64,000 nucleotides of DNA from the NCBI RefSeq assembly GCF_042646205.1, contig NZ_JBHRTF010000006.1, positions 124,001-188,000 on the forward strand, written 5' to 3'. Numbering within the stretch: the stretch's first letter is position 1; the number at the start of each line of letters is the position of its first letter. Made by a program: the position numbers and the translations under genes. This DNA is from Cellvibrio fontiphilus_A. GTDB taxonomy: Bacteria; Pseudomonadota; Gammaproteobacteria; Pseudomonadales; Cellvibrionaceae. Below, one piece after another: positions 31,426 to 40,522 of this stretch. The notes beneath the pieces are model-generated. The model saw only the letters and a program-made list of their open reading frames with translations. It was not told where the DNA came from and ran no database searches.

Positions 31426-33168
31426 ATGCAAAAAAAAATACGCCGTCGCGAGTATTCAAATCTAATTGAGTTTGATGCCTCATTTCATCCTTTGTTACAG
31501 CGTATTTATGCAGCGCGTGGTGTGCTAGGTGCTAACGAACTGCAATATTCATTGGCAAATTTACACAAGCCCACGTTCAAGGGGTTGGCAGAGGCTGTGA
31601 GTATACTGGCAGACGCGGTGGTTGCTCAGGCCCGAATACTTGTTGTTGGTGATTTTGATGCAGACGGAGCAACTAGTAGTGCTTTAGCAGTATTGGCATT
31701 AAAAGCCTTTGGTTTGCCCGATGTGGACTTTTTGGTTCCAAACCGTTTTGAGTATGGCTATGGGCTAACACCAGAAATTGTTGCTGTCGCAGCGGCACAG
31801 CAACCAGACATTATTATTACTGTGGATAATGGTATCTCTAGTGTCGATGGAGTAAGTGTGGCTCGTGATCTTGGTATTGCGGTGATAGTAACCGATCACC
31901 ATCTACCGGGTACGCAATTGCCTGATGCCGATGCGATTGTGAATCCCAATCAACCTGGCTGCGAGTTTCCCAGTAAAAATCTTGCTGGCGTGGGTGTTAT
32001 TTTTTACGTGATGAATGCATTGCGCGCTGAACTTCGCCAAATGGGTTGGTTTGAAGAGAGCGGTATTCCGGAGCCAAACATGGCGGGCTTTTTAGATTTG
32101 GTAGCATTGGGAACCGTTGCTGATGTGGTGCCGCTGGATTACAACAACCGTATATTAGTCGCACAGGGCCTGCAGCGTATTCGCGCAGGTGTGTGCCGCC
32201 CTGGAATCAAAGCGATGCTGGAAGTGTCGGGCAAACAGGCTAACAAATTGGTGGCAAGTGATTTTAGTTTTGCATTGGGGCCGCGTTTAAATGCAGCGGG
32301 GCGCTTAGATGATATGTCCCTCGGTATTCAATGTTTGATGTGCGAAAGTGAAAATCTTGCGCGGGAAATGGCGGCCCAGCTCGACGAATTAAATCGCGAT
32401 CGCAAGGCTATAGAAACAGGTATGCAGCAGGAGGCTATGACTATGCTGCAAAAAATATTACATGATGATGCGGATAAGCTACCTTGGGGATTATGTTTAT
32501 TTGATGAAACCTGGCACCAGGGAGTGATAGGTATTTTGGCTTCGCGTATAAAAGATAAATATCACCGTCCAACGATTGTTTTTGCGGATGTCGGTGATGG
32601 CCAAATCAAAGGATCCGCTCGTTCTGTTCCCGGGTTTCACATTCGCGATGCACTGGATGCTGTAGCTGCACGTCATCCACACTTGTTGCAAAAGTTTGGT
32701 GGCCATGCAATGGCAGCTGGAATGAGTTTGTTGCGCGAGCATTTTGATGAGTTTGCCCGGGCTTTTGATGCAGAAGTTCGGCGGCAATTAAAAGATGAGG
32801 ATTTGCAAGCTGTTGTTGTAAGTGATGGTGAACTTCAATCGCAGGAGTTTTCTATACAGCTCGCTAGTCAGCTGCGTGATGCTGGTCCTTGGGGGCAGCA
32901 TTTTCCTGAGCCGGTATTTGATGGTGAGTTTTATTTGCTACAACAAAAGCTCGTTGGCGCCAACCATCTGAAAATGACCTTGGCAATTGATGCTCAAGGT
33001 CAGCAGTTAATTGATGCGATTGCATTCAATGTAGACACCACTTTTTGGCCCAATCAAGAGCTAAAAAAAATTCGTGTTGCTTTTAAGCTAGACATTAACG
33101 AATTCCGTGGTAAAACAAATTTGCAGCTATTGGTTGATCACCTTGAACCGGTGGTTGTAACTCACTAA
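31426..33168 (+). CDS. recJ: Single-strand-specific 5'-3' exonuclease RecJ
   Basis: 580 residues (E. coli 577). DHH-family motifs: V-V-G-D-F-D-A-D-G-A-T (motif I), V-D-N-G-I-S-S and V-T-D-H-H-L-P-G (motif III), then the DHHA1 domain with F-G-G-H-A-M-A-A-G and a C-terminal OB fold. It needs Mn or Mg and acts in RecF recombination and mismatch repair. Convergent with tesA. Confidence 0.97.
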   Translation: MQKKIRRREYSNLIEFDASFHPLLQRIYAARGVLGANELQYSLANLHKPTFKGLAEAVSILADAVVAQARILVVGDFDADGATSSALAVLALKAFGLPDVDFLVPNRFEYGYGLTPEIVAVAAAQQPDIIITVDNGISSVDGVSVARDLGIAVIVTDHHLPGTQLPDADAIVNPNQPGCEFPSKNLAGVGVIFYVMNALRAELRQMGWFEESGIPEPNMAGFLDLVALGTVADVVPLDYNNRILVAQGLQRIRAGVCRPGIKAMLEVSGKQANKLVASDFSFALGPRLNAAGRLDDMSLGIQCLMCESENLAREMAAQLDELNRDRKAIETGMQQEAMTMLQKILHDDADKLPWGLCLFDETWHQGVIGILASRIKDKYHRPTIVFADVGDGQIKGSARSVPGFHIRDALDAVAARHPHLLQKFGGHAMAAGMSLLREHFDEFARAFDAEVRRQLKDEDLQAVVVSDGELQSQEFSIQLASQLRDAGPWGQHFPEPVFDGEFYLLQQKLVGANHLKMTLAIDAQGQQLIDAIAFNVDTTFWPNQELKKIRVAFKLDINEFRGKTNLQLLVDHLEPVVVTH

Positions 33169-33182
33169 AGCTTTTGCTTTTT

Positions 33183-33794
33183 TCATAAAATTTTTACCAA
33201 TTCCTTTTTAACATTTTCCACAATAATGGGTTGAGCCTCTGCCGTAGGGTGAATGCCATCCCGCTGCATCAGCTCAGTGTTTCCGCCAATGCCCTCTAAC
33301 AGAAAAGGTATCAACCCTGTTTTATTTTTTTCTGCCAATGCAGGAAAAAGCGCTTTAAATTGATTGCTGTATCTCGCGCCGTAATTGGGGGGTATCTGCA
33401 TCCCTGCAAGTAGTACCTTGGCGTTGGCTTTTTTACTGGCGTCTATCATGAACTGTAAATTCTGTTCGAGTAATTTGAGTGGTTGGCCGCGTAGTGCATC
33501 GTTTCCGCCCAGCTCTAAAATCACTATGTCGGGCTGGTGTTGAGTCAACAGCGCCGGTAAACGATTTTTACCTCCAGAGCTGGTTTCTCCACTAACGCTT
33601 GCATTAATGATCTGAACATTGCTCTCTTGCGTTAATTGTTCTTCGAGCAAGCTAACCCAACCATCGTTGATATCTATTCCATAGCCTGCACTTAAGCTGT
33701 CGCCCATGACCAGGATTTTTGTCGGTGCCTCTGCATAGCTCTGACTGGTGACAATTGTCAGGAGTAAAAACAAGTAAATCTTCAGCTTGCGCAT
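33183..33794 (-). CDS. tesA: Multifunctional lysophospholipase/arylesterase/thioesterase TesA
   Basis: 203 residues from the ATG at 33794; a TTG nine bases upstream is possible. A signal peptide (to about 21) leads to the SGNH hydrolase blocks: M-G-D-S-L-S-A-G-Y-G with the catalytic Ser, the Gly of V-S-G-E-T-S-S-G-G, G-G-N-D-A-L-R-G and D-G-I-H-P-T-A-E-A with Asp/His. Periplasmic. Divergent from ybbA-ybbP as in E. coli. Confidence 0.95.
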   Translation of the reverse strand: MRKLKIYLFLLLTIVTSQSYAEAPTKILVMGDSLSAGYGIDINDGWVSLLEEQLTQESNVQIINASVSGETSSGGKNRLPALLTQHQPDIVILELGGNDALRGQPLKLLEQNLQFMIDASKKANAKVLLAGMQIPPNYGARYSNQFKALFPALAEKNKTGLIPFLLEGIGGNTELMQRDGIHPTAEAQPIIVENVKKELVKIL

Positions 33795-33897
33795 GGTTAT
33801 CAAAATCCTATGTTAATAGAATGATTCTAATGATGTACGAATGCTCGTTATTTTCCTGGGTTGTTTAACACCGCTATTGGATAAAGGTTACTTAATT

Positions 33898-34581
33898 ATG
33901 TCTGTTGTTGCTATGGTTCAAGCAAATTCAGTTACTAAAGAGGTTGATACTCAGGAGGGCAGGCTAACAATCCTTCATCCTATTTCGATCAATGTAAATC
34001 CCGGCGAATCGCTGGCTATCACCGGCGCTTCCGGTTCGGGCAAATCAACCTTGCTAGGTATTCTTGCTGGGCTGGATGTGCCAACCAGTGGAGAAGTAAT
34101 TCTTAATGGGAAAAATCTTTCACTCTTGGATGAGGAGGGGCGCGCAAAAGTTCGCGCAGACAATCTGGGCTTTATTTTTCAATCCTTTCAGTTATTACCG
34201 GGGCTCAGTGCCCATGAAAATGTCATGTTGCCATTGGAGTTGCGTGGTGACAAAGCGGCGAGCAGCAAAGCGCGTGAATTTTTGCAGCGCGTCGGTTTGG
34301 GGCAACGGCTACATCATTACCCTCAACAGTTATCGGGCGGTGAGCAACAGCGTGTTGCAATTGCCCGCGCCTTTGCCAGTGAACCCAAGGTATTGTTTGC
34401 CGATGAACCTACAGGCAATTTGGATAGTGCTACAGGCGCACGCATTATTGAGCTTCTTTTTGAATTGAATCGCGCTCAGGGCACAACACTAATTTTTATT
34501 ACACACGAAGAGCGATTAGCCCAGTTATGTTTGCGTCGCGTTGAATTGGCAGCAGGTACTTTGGTTTCCGGGCGGGAGTAG
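33898..34581 (+). CDS. ybbA: ABC transporter ATP-binding protein YbbA
   Basis: 227 residues from the ATG at 33898 (E. coli YbbA 228); the in-frame ATG at 33841 has no good ribosome site. Walker A G-A-S-G-S-G-K-S-T, signature L-S-G-G-E-Q-Q-R and Walker B V-L-F-A-D-E-P-T-G-N-L-D are intact. It belongs to the LolD/MacB clade. Its permease partner follows 4 bp downstream and tesA lies opposite, the same arrangement as in E. coli. Substrate unknown. Confidence 0.94.
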   Translation: MSVVAMVQANSVTKEVDTQEGRLTILHPISINVNPGESLAITGASGSGKSTLLGILAGLDVPTSGEVILNGKNLSLLDEEGRAKVRADNLGFIFQSFQLLPGLSAHENVMLPLELRGDKAASSKAREFLQRVGLGQRLHHYPQQLSGGEQQRVAIARAFASEPKVLFADEPTGNLDSATGARIIELLFELNRAQGTTLIFITHEERLAQLCLRRVELAAGTLVSGRE

Positions 34582-34585
34582 CAGT

Positions 34586-37084
34586 ATGAAACTAGCTATT
34601 AATTTATTGCGACGCAATTGGCGAAGCGGCGAATTAAAACTGCTTGGCTTTTCGTTAATGTTGGCGGTAGCGGTGCTCAGTGGCATCGCAATTTTTACTG
34701 ATCGCTTGGAAGCCACACTGATTAGCGAAAGCAATAGCGTATTGGGCGCAGATTATATTGTACGCGGCTCCCAGCCCCACAACAGCGAATGGGAGCAGGA
34801 GGCTGAACAAGCAGGCATTCGTTACACTAAAGCGGCATTGTTTTCTTCTATGGTATTTGCCGGCGATGAAATGCATCTCGCTTCGGTTAAGGCAGTGGAT
34901 CAAGGTTACCCATTACGCGGTAATTTTGAGGTCAGCACTATACCATTTGCGATGAAAGCCAGTGATATTGAAGTCGCTACACAGGTTCCACAATCAGGAG
35001 AGGCCTGGGTAGACTCACGCCTATTGCCATTGTTAAAAATTGAGCTGGGCGACAGTGTTGCAGTAGGTGAGTATGAACTGCGCATTAGCCGTGTACTGAT
35101 TCGTGAGCCCGATAGCGCTAATCCTTTTAGTATGACTGGGGCGCGATTGATAATGAATATTGCTGACTTGGAAAAAACCCAAGTTGTGCAGCCCGGCAGT
35201 CGAGTCGACTATCAATGGTTAGTAGTTGCGGATGATAATAATCGATTGAAAAGTTTTATTGCAGATTTAAAACCAAAGCTGAATAAGCATCAGCGATTGG
35301 TTGATATTAATTCTGCACAAGAAAGGGTAGGGCGCACGTTAGATACTAGTCGTCAGTTTTTATTGTTATCTGCAGTTATTGCGGTATTGCTTGCTGGAGT
35401 TGCAATTGCAATTAGTGCGCGTCAATTTTCGGCGCGACATACAGATCAAGTTGCATTGATGAAAAGTTTAGGTGCAAGCGCCAAGTTAATTCGCAGCCTC
35501 TATTTTTCGCAACTACTGCTGCTTGCCATTATCGCATCGCTAATCGGTTTATTTGTGGGGGAGTTGCTTCAGCGTTTTGTGGCGTTAAGCTTGCAACAGG
35601 CCTACCAAATTCGCTTGGGCTCAGCGAGTCTCTACCCTTATGCTTTGAGTTTTTTTAGCGGTATTTTATGCCTGGTTTTTTTTGCGTTACCTGCGCTATG
35701 GCATTTGCCTGGTATACCACCACTAAAAATTTTACGTCGCGAACTGAGTGTGAGTATGCCTCAAGTATGGCAACAAGGATTACTGGCGCTATTTGCAGTA
35801 CTTTCTTTGGTGGTATTGTTTAGCCGCGATATTGCACTGGCTCTAAGTATTAGTGGTGCTTTATTGGCAGTCATTCTGGTCACTATTATTGCCGCCTTTG
35901 GTTTATTAGCGCTGAGCAAAAAAATGGTATTGCATCTTGGGGGATTCTGGCGCTTGGCATTCGCTAATTTACAGCGACAACGCGGTCAAAGTCTGGTGCA
36001 AATTCTGGTGTTTGCGGTAGCTATTATGCTGTTATTTACGCTTACCATTGTACGCACTTCGCTCATTGAAGAATGGAAGGTGCAGGTGCCTGATGAAGCG
36101 CCGAATCACTTTCTTGTCAACATTCCTCCCGCTGAGCTCAGTGATGTGCAGGCTATATTGGCCGATAACAATGTGCGCCCTGAACCCATTTATCCGATGA
36201 TGCGTGCGCGTCTCACACACATCAATGGTGTTGAAACTACCGAGGAACAGCGCGCTGCAGCTAATGCGTTGCGTCGGGAGTTGAATGTTACCTGGTCTGA
36301 CAAGCTTGCTGAAGATAATAAAATTCTTGCAGGAAAGTGGTGGGATACCTGGCAGCGAAGCTCAGCAAATCTACCCGGTGTTTCAGTCGAGGAGGGTACG
36401 GCAAAAGAAATCGGTTTGAAGCTTGGCGATAAACTGCAGTTCTCATTCGGTGGTTTGTTGATGGATGCAGAGGTTGCCAGTTTTAGGAGTCTGGATTGGC
36501 GCAGTATGCGTCCGAACTTCTTTTTTATATTCGAGCCGGGATCGCTGGATTCCTACTCACCCACTTTTATCACCAGTATTTATTTGCCTGCTGATCAAAA
36601 GTCGGTAATCAATAAATTATTATTGGATCACCCTACTATTTTAGTCATGGAGTTGGATCGAATCATCGGCCAGATTCGCACCATTATTAATCAGGTAAGT
36701 GATGGCGTTTTGCTGGTCTTATGGTTAACACTTATTGGTGGTTGCTTGGTGTTGCTTGCTGCGGTTATGGGTAGTATTGCTACACGAAAACAACAGGCAG
36801 GACTGTTACGTGCGCTAGGAAGTCCGCGTCGTTTAATTGTTGGCAGTATTTGTGCTGAATTTGCGATATTGGGCTTTCTCGCCGGTTTAATTGCTATTGT
36901 GGGAACAGAGATTTTACTGATTAGTTTGCAGACTTTTGTGTTGGAAACTCCTATTCAGCCACACTACCTGTTTTGGTTGATTTCTCCTTTAAGTGGTGCG
37001 CTGTTTGTTGCCTCCCTGGGTTACATCTGCTGTCGTCACACTGTAACTACTCCTCCTGCCGTGGTGTTGCGCGAGGCGGCATAG
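34586..37084 (+). CDS. ybbP: FtsX-type ABC permease YbbP
   Basis: 832 residues from the ATG at 34586, preceded by GGGAG. About ten membrane helices in two FtsX blocks (first helix at 20-40, a cluster near 250-480, last cluster 710-830) and large extracytoplasmic domains between. This MacB-like fold without an attached ATPase matches YbbP, which works with YbbA. The conserved tesA link suggests lipid or lysophospholipid handling in the envelope, but this is unproven. Confidence 0.92.
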   Translation: MKLAINLLRRNWRSGELKLLGFSLMLAVAVLSGIAIFTDRLEATLISESNSVLGADYIVRGSQPHNSEWEQEAEQAGIRYTKAALFSSMVFAGDEMHLASVKAVDQGYPLRGNFEVSTIPFAMKASDIEVATQVPQSGEAWVDSRLLPLLKIELGDSVAVGEYELRISRVLIREPDSANPFSMTGARLIMNIADLEKTQVVQPGSRVDYQWLVVADDNNRLKSFIADLKPKLNKHQRLVDINSAQERVGRTLDTSRQFLLLSAVIAVLLAGVAIAISARQFSARHTDQVALMKSLGASAKLIRSLYFSQLLLLAIIASLIGLFVGELLQRFVALSLQQAYQIRLGSASLYPYALSFFSGILCLVFFALPALWHLPGIPPLKILRRELSVSMPQVWQQGLLALFAVLSLVVLFSRDIALALSISGALLAVILVTIIAAFGLLALSKKMVLHLGGFWRLAFANLQRQRGQSLVQILVFAVAIMLLFTLTIVRTSLIEEWKVQVPDEAPNHFLVNIPPAELSDVQAILADNNVRPEPIYPMMRARLTHINGVETTEEQRAAANALRRELNVTWSDKLAEDNKILAGKWWDTWQRSSANLPGVSVEEGTAKEIGLKLGDKLQFSFGGLLMDAEVASFRSLDWRSMRPNFFFIFEPGSLDSYSPTFITSIYLPADQKSVINKLLLDHPTILVMELDRIIGQIRTIINQVSDGVLLVLWLTLIGGCLVLLAAVMGSIATRKQQAGLLRALGSPRRLIVGSICAEFAILGFLAGLIAIVGTEILLISLQTFVLETPIQPHYLFWLISPLSGALFVASLGYICCRHTVTTPPAVVLREAA

Positions 37085-37121
37085 GTGGCTGTAGGAACTA
37101 GTCCCAAAAAATAAGCCCCGC

Positions 37122-37164
37122 TATATAATATGCACTACAACCAAGCCCGCAGACCGGGTTTGGT
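37122..37164 (+). promoter_or_regulatory. Promoter -10 box and 5' hairpin before the MATE gene
   Basis: TATAAT at 37122-37127 predicts a start near 37134. Immediately after it ACCAAGCCCG (37140-37149) pairs with CGGGTTTGGT (37155-37164), a 10-bp stem with one G-T pair and the loop CAGAC. The RNA would begin with this hairpin. Confidence 0.5.
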
Positions 37165-37194
37165 TTCCTTCCTCTATCTGGCAAGTTGTACGCT

Positions 37195-38574
37195 ATGAAA
37201 TCTTCCGATAAAACTGTCCCGCAAAGCCGCGTGTTGGATAAAGGTATTTGGGGGATGAGCCGCCCAATGTTCCTGGATCAGGCGGTAACTTATACGATTC
37301 CCTTGATTGATATGTATTTTTTGAGCCGAATCTCGGATGGTGCAGCTGCTGCGGTTGGAGCAGTTACTCCTTTGGTGTTTGTAGCTAATGCTTTTCTCAT
37401 TGTTAGCGCTTTTGCAGGGGCGAGTATCGCTAGCCAACGTATAGGTGCCAATGATTATCAACGCGGTAATGCCACTATCGCTGCCTATGCCATTTTCGTG
37501 CTTGTGCTTGCATTAATTGCTGCATTGACCCTTAACAATGGTGGCCCCTGGGTTGCATCAGCTATGTCTTTAAGTGCGGATGTGGAACAGCATGCGCGTA
37601 CATATTTGTCCATCATCGGTTGGATGGTAGCGCTTTGGGGCTGCCGTGTAATTTATCAAACTGTATTAAATATTTACGGTGAACCACAGTGGAATACCTA
37701 CAGCAACATTATCTTGTTTGTGGTGAATGTGATCGGCAATGCGATTGCTGTCTACGGTTTTATGTGGATTCCACCGACGGGTGTTGAAGGGGTTGCTGTT
37801 GCTAGCGTTATTGCAGCTGGTTCAAGTTTATTATTTGTTGCTCTTGTTGTGCATTTAAAATTGCGGATACATATTCCATTGCGCGAGGGTTGGAAAAATT
37901 TTTCAGTACTCATGGCGCCCGTGATAATGATTGCTGCACCCTCAGTGCTTGAGCCTATGTCTTTCCAAGCATATATGATTGCATTGAATTGGATTGCTGC
38001 AGAAGTAGGTGATCTCGCGTTAAAAGTTAAAGTTTATGCTTACAATACGTTTTTATTTTGTTTGATGGTATCTGTGGCTCTTGGTATGGCTACAGAATCT
38101 ATTATTGCCCAACTTGTAGGGCGCAAAGAATTTGATCGTGTTGATCGACAATTAAAACAGAGCTTAAAAATTGCCCTTTTGGGTACAACAATATTGGCGC
38201 TCGTTTGGTTGGTATTCAATCAGCCCATTCTTGCTGTTTTTAGTGACGACCCAGAGGTTATAGCCATAGGAATTTGGGCTTTTGCGATGAGTTTTTTAGC
38301 GGAGCCTTGGCGCACTGTAAATATTATTGTTGGCGGTGTTTTACGTTGCGCGGGTGATGCAACTTTTACATCTGTATCCAGCATTACCGTTATTTGGCTT
38401 TTCTCTGTCCCCCTTGCATATGTACTGGCGATTCCATTAGGGCTGGGGCTTTATGGATTATTAATTGCTGCGATACTCGATGAGTTAGTTCGAGCTTTAA
38501 TTAAAGGATGGCGTTGGCGTCAAGGTAAGTGGAAATATACCGGTGTCGCAGCGCGCGAAGCGCGCGCTGTTTAA
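37195..38574 (+). CDS. MATE-family multidrug/sodium antiporter
   Basis: 459 residues from the ATG at 37195. Twelve hydrophobic segments in two pseudo-symmetric halves, starting L-D-K-G-I-W-G-M-S-R-P-M-F-L-D-Q-A-V. MATE proteins export cationic drugs or metabolites against Na+ or H+. It is monocistronic with its own promoter and a 5' hairpin. It lies tail-to-tail with the glycosyltransferase operon, only 11 bp apart. Substrate cannot be predicted. Confidence 0.9.
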   Translation: MKSSDKTVPQSRVLDKGIWGMSRPMFLDQAVTYTIPLIDMYFLSRISDGAAAAVGAVTPLVFVANAFLIVSAFAGASIASQRIGANDYQRGNATIAAYAIFVLVLALIAALTLNNGGPWVASAMSLSADVEQHARTYLSIIGWMVALWGCRVIYQTVLNIYGEPQWNTYSNIILFVVNVIGNAIAVYGFMWIPPTGVEGVAVASVIAAGSSLLFVALVVHLKLRIHIPLREGWKNFSVLMAPVIMIAAPSVLEPMSFQAYMIALNWIAAEVGDLALKVKVYAYNTFLFCLMVSVALGMATESIIAQLVGRKEFDRVDRQLKQSLKIALLGTTILALVWLVFNQPILAVFSDDPEVIAIGIWAFAMSFLAEPWRTVNIIVGGVLRCAGDATFTSVSSITVIWLFSVPLAYVLAIPLGLGLYGLLIAAILDELVRALIKGWRWRQGKWKYTGVAAREARAV

Positions 38575-38585
38575 TCTGTGTGAAA

Positions 38586-40448
38586 TCAGGCGATACCAAG
38601 AATAAAAAGAATACCACTCGATATGAACGCAAATGCAATTGTTTTTCCTATAGTCGCCATCCTGATAATACCTTTGCGCTCAAACACTAAAATGCTTGCG
38701 GAATAAAGCCCGCAGAAGGTTATCAGGATTGGCACTATGTAGCGGAAATCGATATTCGCCGGAAACGTCATACGCATGTATGTTACTCCGGCCCACAGAA
38801 AGAATCCGGATAACAAGATCGGAGCCATTATGGCTATATCCTGCCTTCCCATGTGATAGAGGCCGGTGACACAGTACAGGAGCATCAACACCGCAAAAAA
38901 ACTACACACCACTGCCATGTTGGTTGAGAGCAGGCTTGGATATTTGAACTCCCCGAATAAGCCCGTTTTGCCCAGGTAATTCCAAAAAAATTGACGTCCC
39001 ATGCGGTCGTCATAAGGGTCAGTGTAAGGCTCGGTAATAAATATCTTGGCATCAAACCAAAAATAATTTGCTGCTGTGTTGCCCACCAGGTTTGCCTTTG
39101 AAAGCCCGTCGATATTATCAATATACAGTTTGTCGCGTTTGCCTTCGAGTTTAAGAATTAAACCGGGGCCAACTGTAATGGCTACCGCTACAAACATAAT
39201 CAACACTGGTGCGATAGACATTTTAAAATAACGGGCCCACTCACCACTTTTAATCATTTTGAAAAGGCCAATCACACCCAGTACAGCTACCAAAATCTCT
39301 CCGTTGGCTTTTGTTACTATTGCAGCTGCACCAATGATGCTTGCCAGCATCAGGTGGCGTTTCTGATCGCTGCGATACCAGCGAACAATAAAGTACAAAC
39401 TGGCACTAAATAGAAAGTAAAGCATTGGATCGTTGCCAATCCTAACGGAATGGATAATTGAAACTGGCCAAAAAGCGAAGAGTGAACCCATTAACCAAAA
39501 TAATGAAGATTCAGTTGACTTGATCGCTGATATCTCAGCCCGTGATTGTGTTTTTAACCTGTGCTGATACTCATTTAATAATTCGTTAAGTATTAATAAC
39601 CCGCATAAAACAAAGCCCATTGAGTAAAAAAGGCTAAGCATTTGTTGCGCGCGATAGATCGTTACCTTGTTGTGAGGCTCAAACAGCTGGGTTGTACGAT
39701 AAACCAGTGCACCAGTGTAGTAATAAAGCGGGGGGTGAAAAAAGGCACCGCCGGTTGCGTAATCAACAGGCGGAGGCATCCAGTGTTTACTTAGGTATTC
39801 GCTATAGCCTATGTGATCTCCCAAGTCATGATCGCGCACATCAGCGGGCGTTACGGAAAAATAAAAAATCCGAATTAAGAGTGCGCCGATGAAGATAACT
39901 TTTATAGGACTAGCGACTTGTAGTTTGCCGAGTACTTTTAGCGATAGGACTATCGAAAACAATGTGCCTAGAAGGTACATCAATCCAAGCGGAACACCAT
40001 GCGCTTCACCGCTAATGACTATCCCCATTAAGCCGCCTTGGTCTGTGTAAACCATCTCAACCTTATTGTCGCCATCATTCAAATAACTACTGAGGTCATA
40101 GGTAAAGCCGCGGTTGTAATCTTTGCGCAGATGATCTGGAATAATATTCAGATTGATAGGTTGGCCATTTACTGTGAGCGAAAGAATTTCGTCATCTGGA
40201 ATGAACCTTAAAATTTCAGTGGAAAATTTCTTTATTGTTAGCGTCCCGCTGAGGCGATAAACACCACTTTCCGGAGATTGCATAAATCCGGGGTGATCGA
40301 TCTGTAAAAGGTTGCCAGAGGGTGCAATAAGCGAAAAGTTTGAGAGTTTTGGTTGAGTGATTTTTAGTGTAGATACAAAAAGAATTGCTAGGGTGATCAA
40401 AACATAGACGGTTTTCGATCTGAAAAAGCTTGAAAATACTTGTCTCAT
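38586..40448 (-). CDS. GT-C type membrane glycosyltransferase (GT39/ArnT-like)
   Basis: 620 residues. One N-terminal helix (about 12-28), an extracytoplasmic beta-rich domain (about 30-150), then roughly ten membrane helices. After the second helix group comes D-V-R-D-H-D-L-G-D-H, an acidic loop like the catalytic Asp region of GT39/GT83 enzymes that use polyprenyl-phosphate sugars. It is last in a minus-strand operon with GtrA, GtrB and another GT-C-like protein, so it probably transfers a lipid-linked sugar to an envelope glycan or protein on the periplasmic side. Acceptor unknown. The N-terminal beta domain is not one I recognise. Confidence 0.72.
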   Translation of the reverse strand: MRQVFSSFFRSKTVYVLITLAILFVSTLKITQPKLSNFSLIAPSGNLLQIDHPGFMQSPESGVYRLSGTLTIKKFSTEILRFIPDDEILSLTVNGQPINLNIIPDHLRKDYNRGFTYDLSSYLNDGDNKVEMVYTDQGGLMGIVISGEAHGVPLGLMYLLGTLFSIVLSLKVLGKLQVASPIKVIFIGALLIRIFYFSVTPADVRDHDLGDHIGYSEYLSKHWMPPPVDYATGGAFFHPPLYYYTGALVYRTTQLFEPHNKVTIYRAQQMLSLFYSMGFVLCGLLILNELLNEYQHRLKTQSRAEISAIKSTESSLFWLMGSLFAFWPVSIIHSVRIGNDPMLYFLFSASLYFIVRWYRSDQKRHLMLASIIGAAAIVTKANGEILVAVLGVIGLFKMIKSGEWARYFKMSIAPVLIMFVAVAITVGPGLILKLEGKRDKLYIDNIDGLSKANLVGNTAANYFWFDAKIFITEPYTDPYDDRMGRQFFWNYLGKTGLFGEFKYPSLLSTNMAVVCSFFAVLMLLYCVTGLYHMGRQDIAIMAPILLSGFFLWAGVTYMRMTFPANIDFRYIVPILITFCGLYSASILVFERKGIIRMATIGKTIAFAFISSGILFILGIA

Positions 40449-40522
40449 TTATTGTTATCCCTGAATTGTTTATGTCGTCGTTATTTGTTGGTCGCCTGCT
40501 TATCTGCTGGCAAGATTTACTG

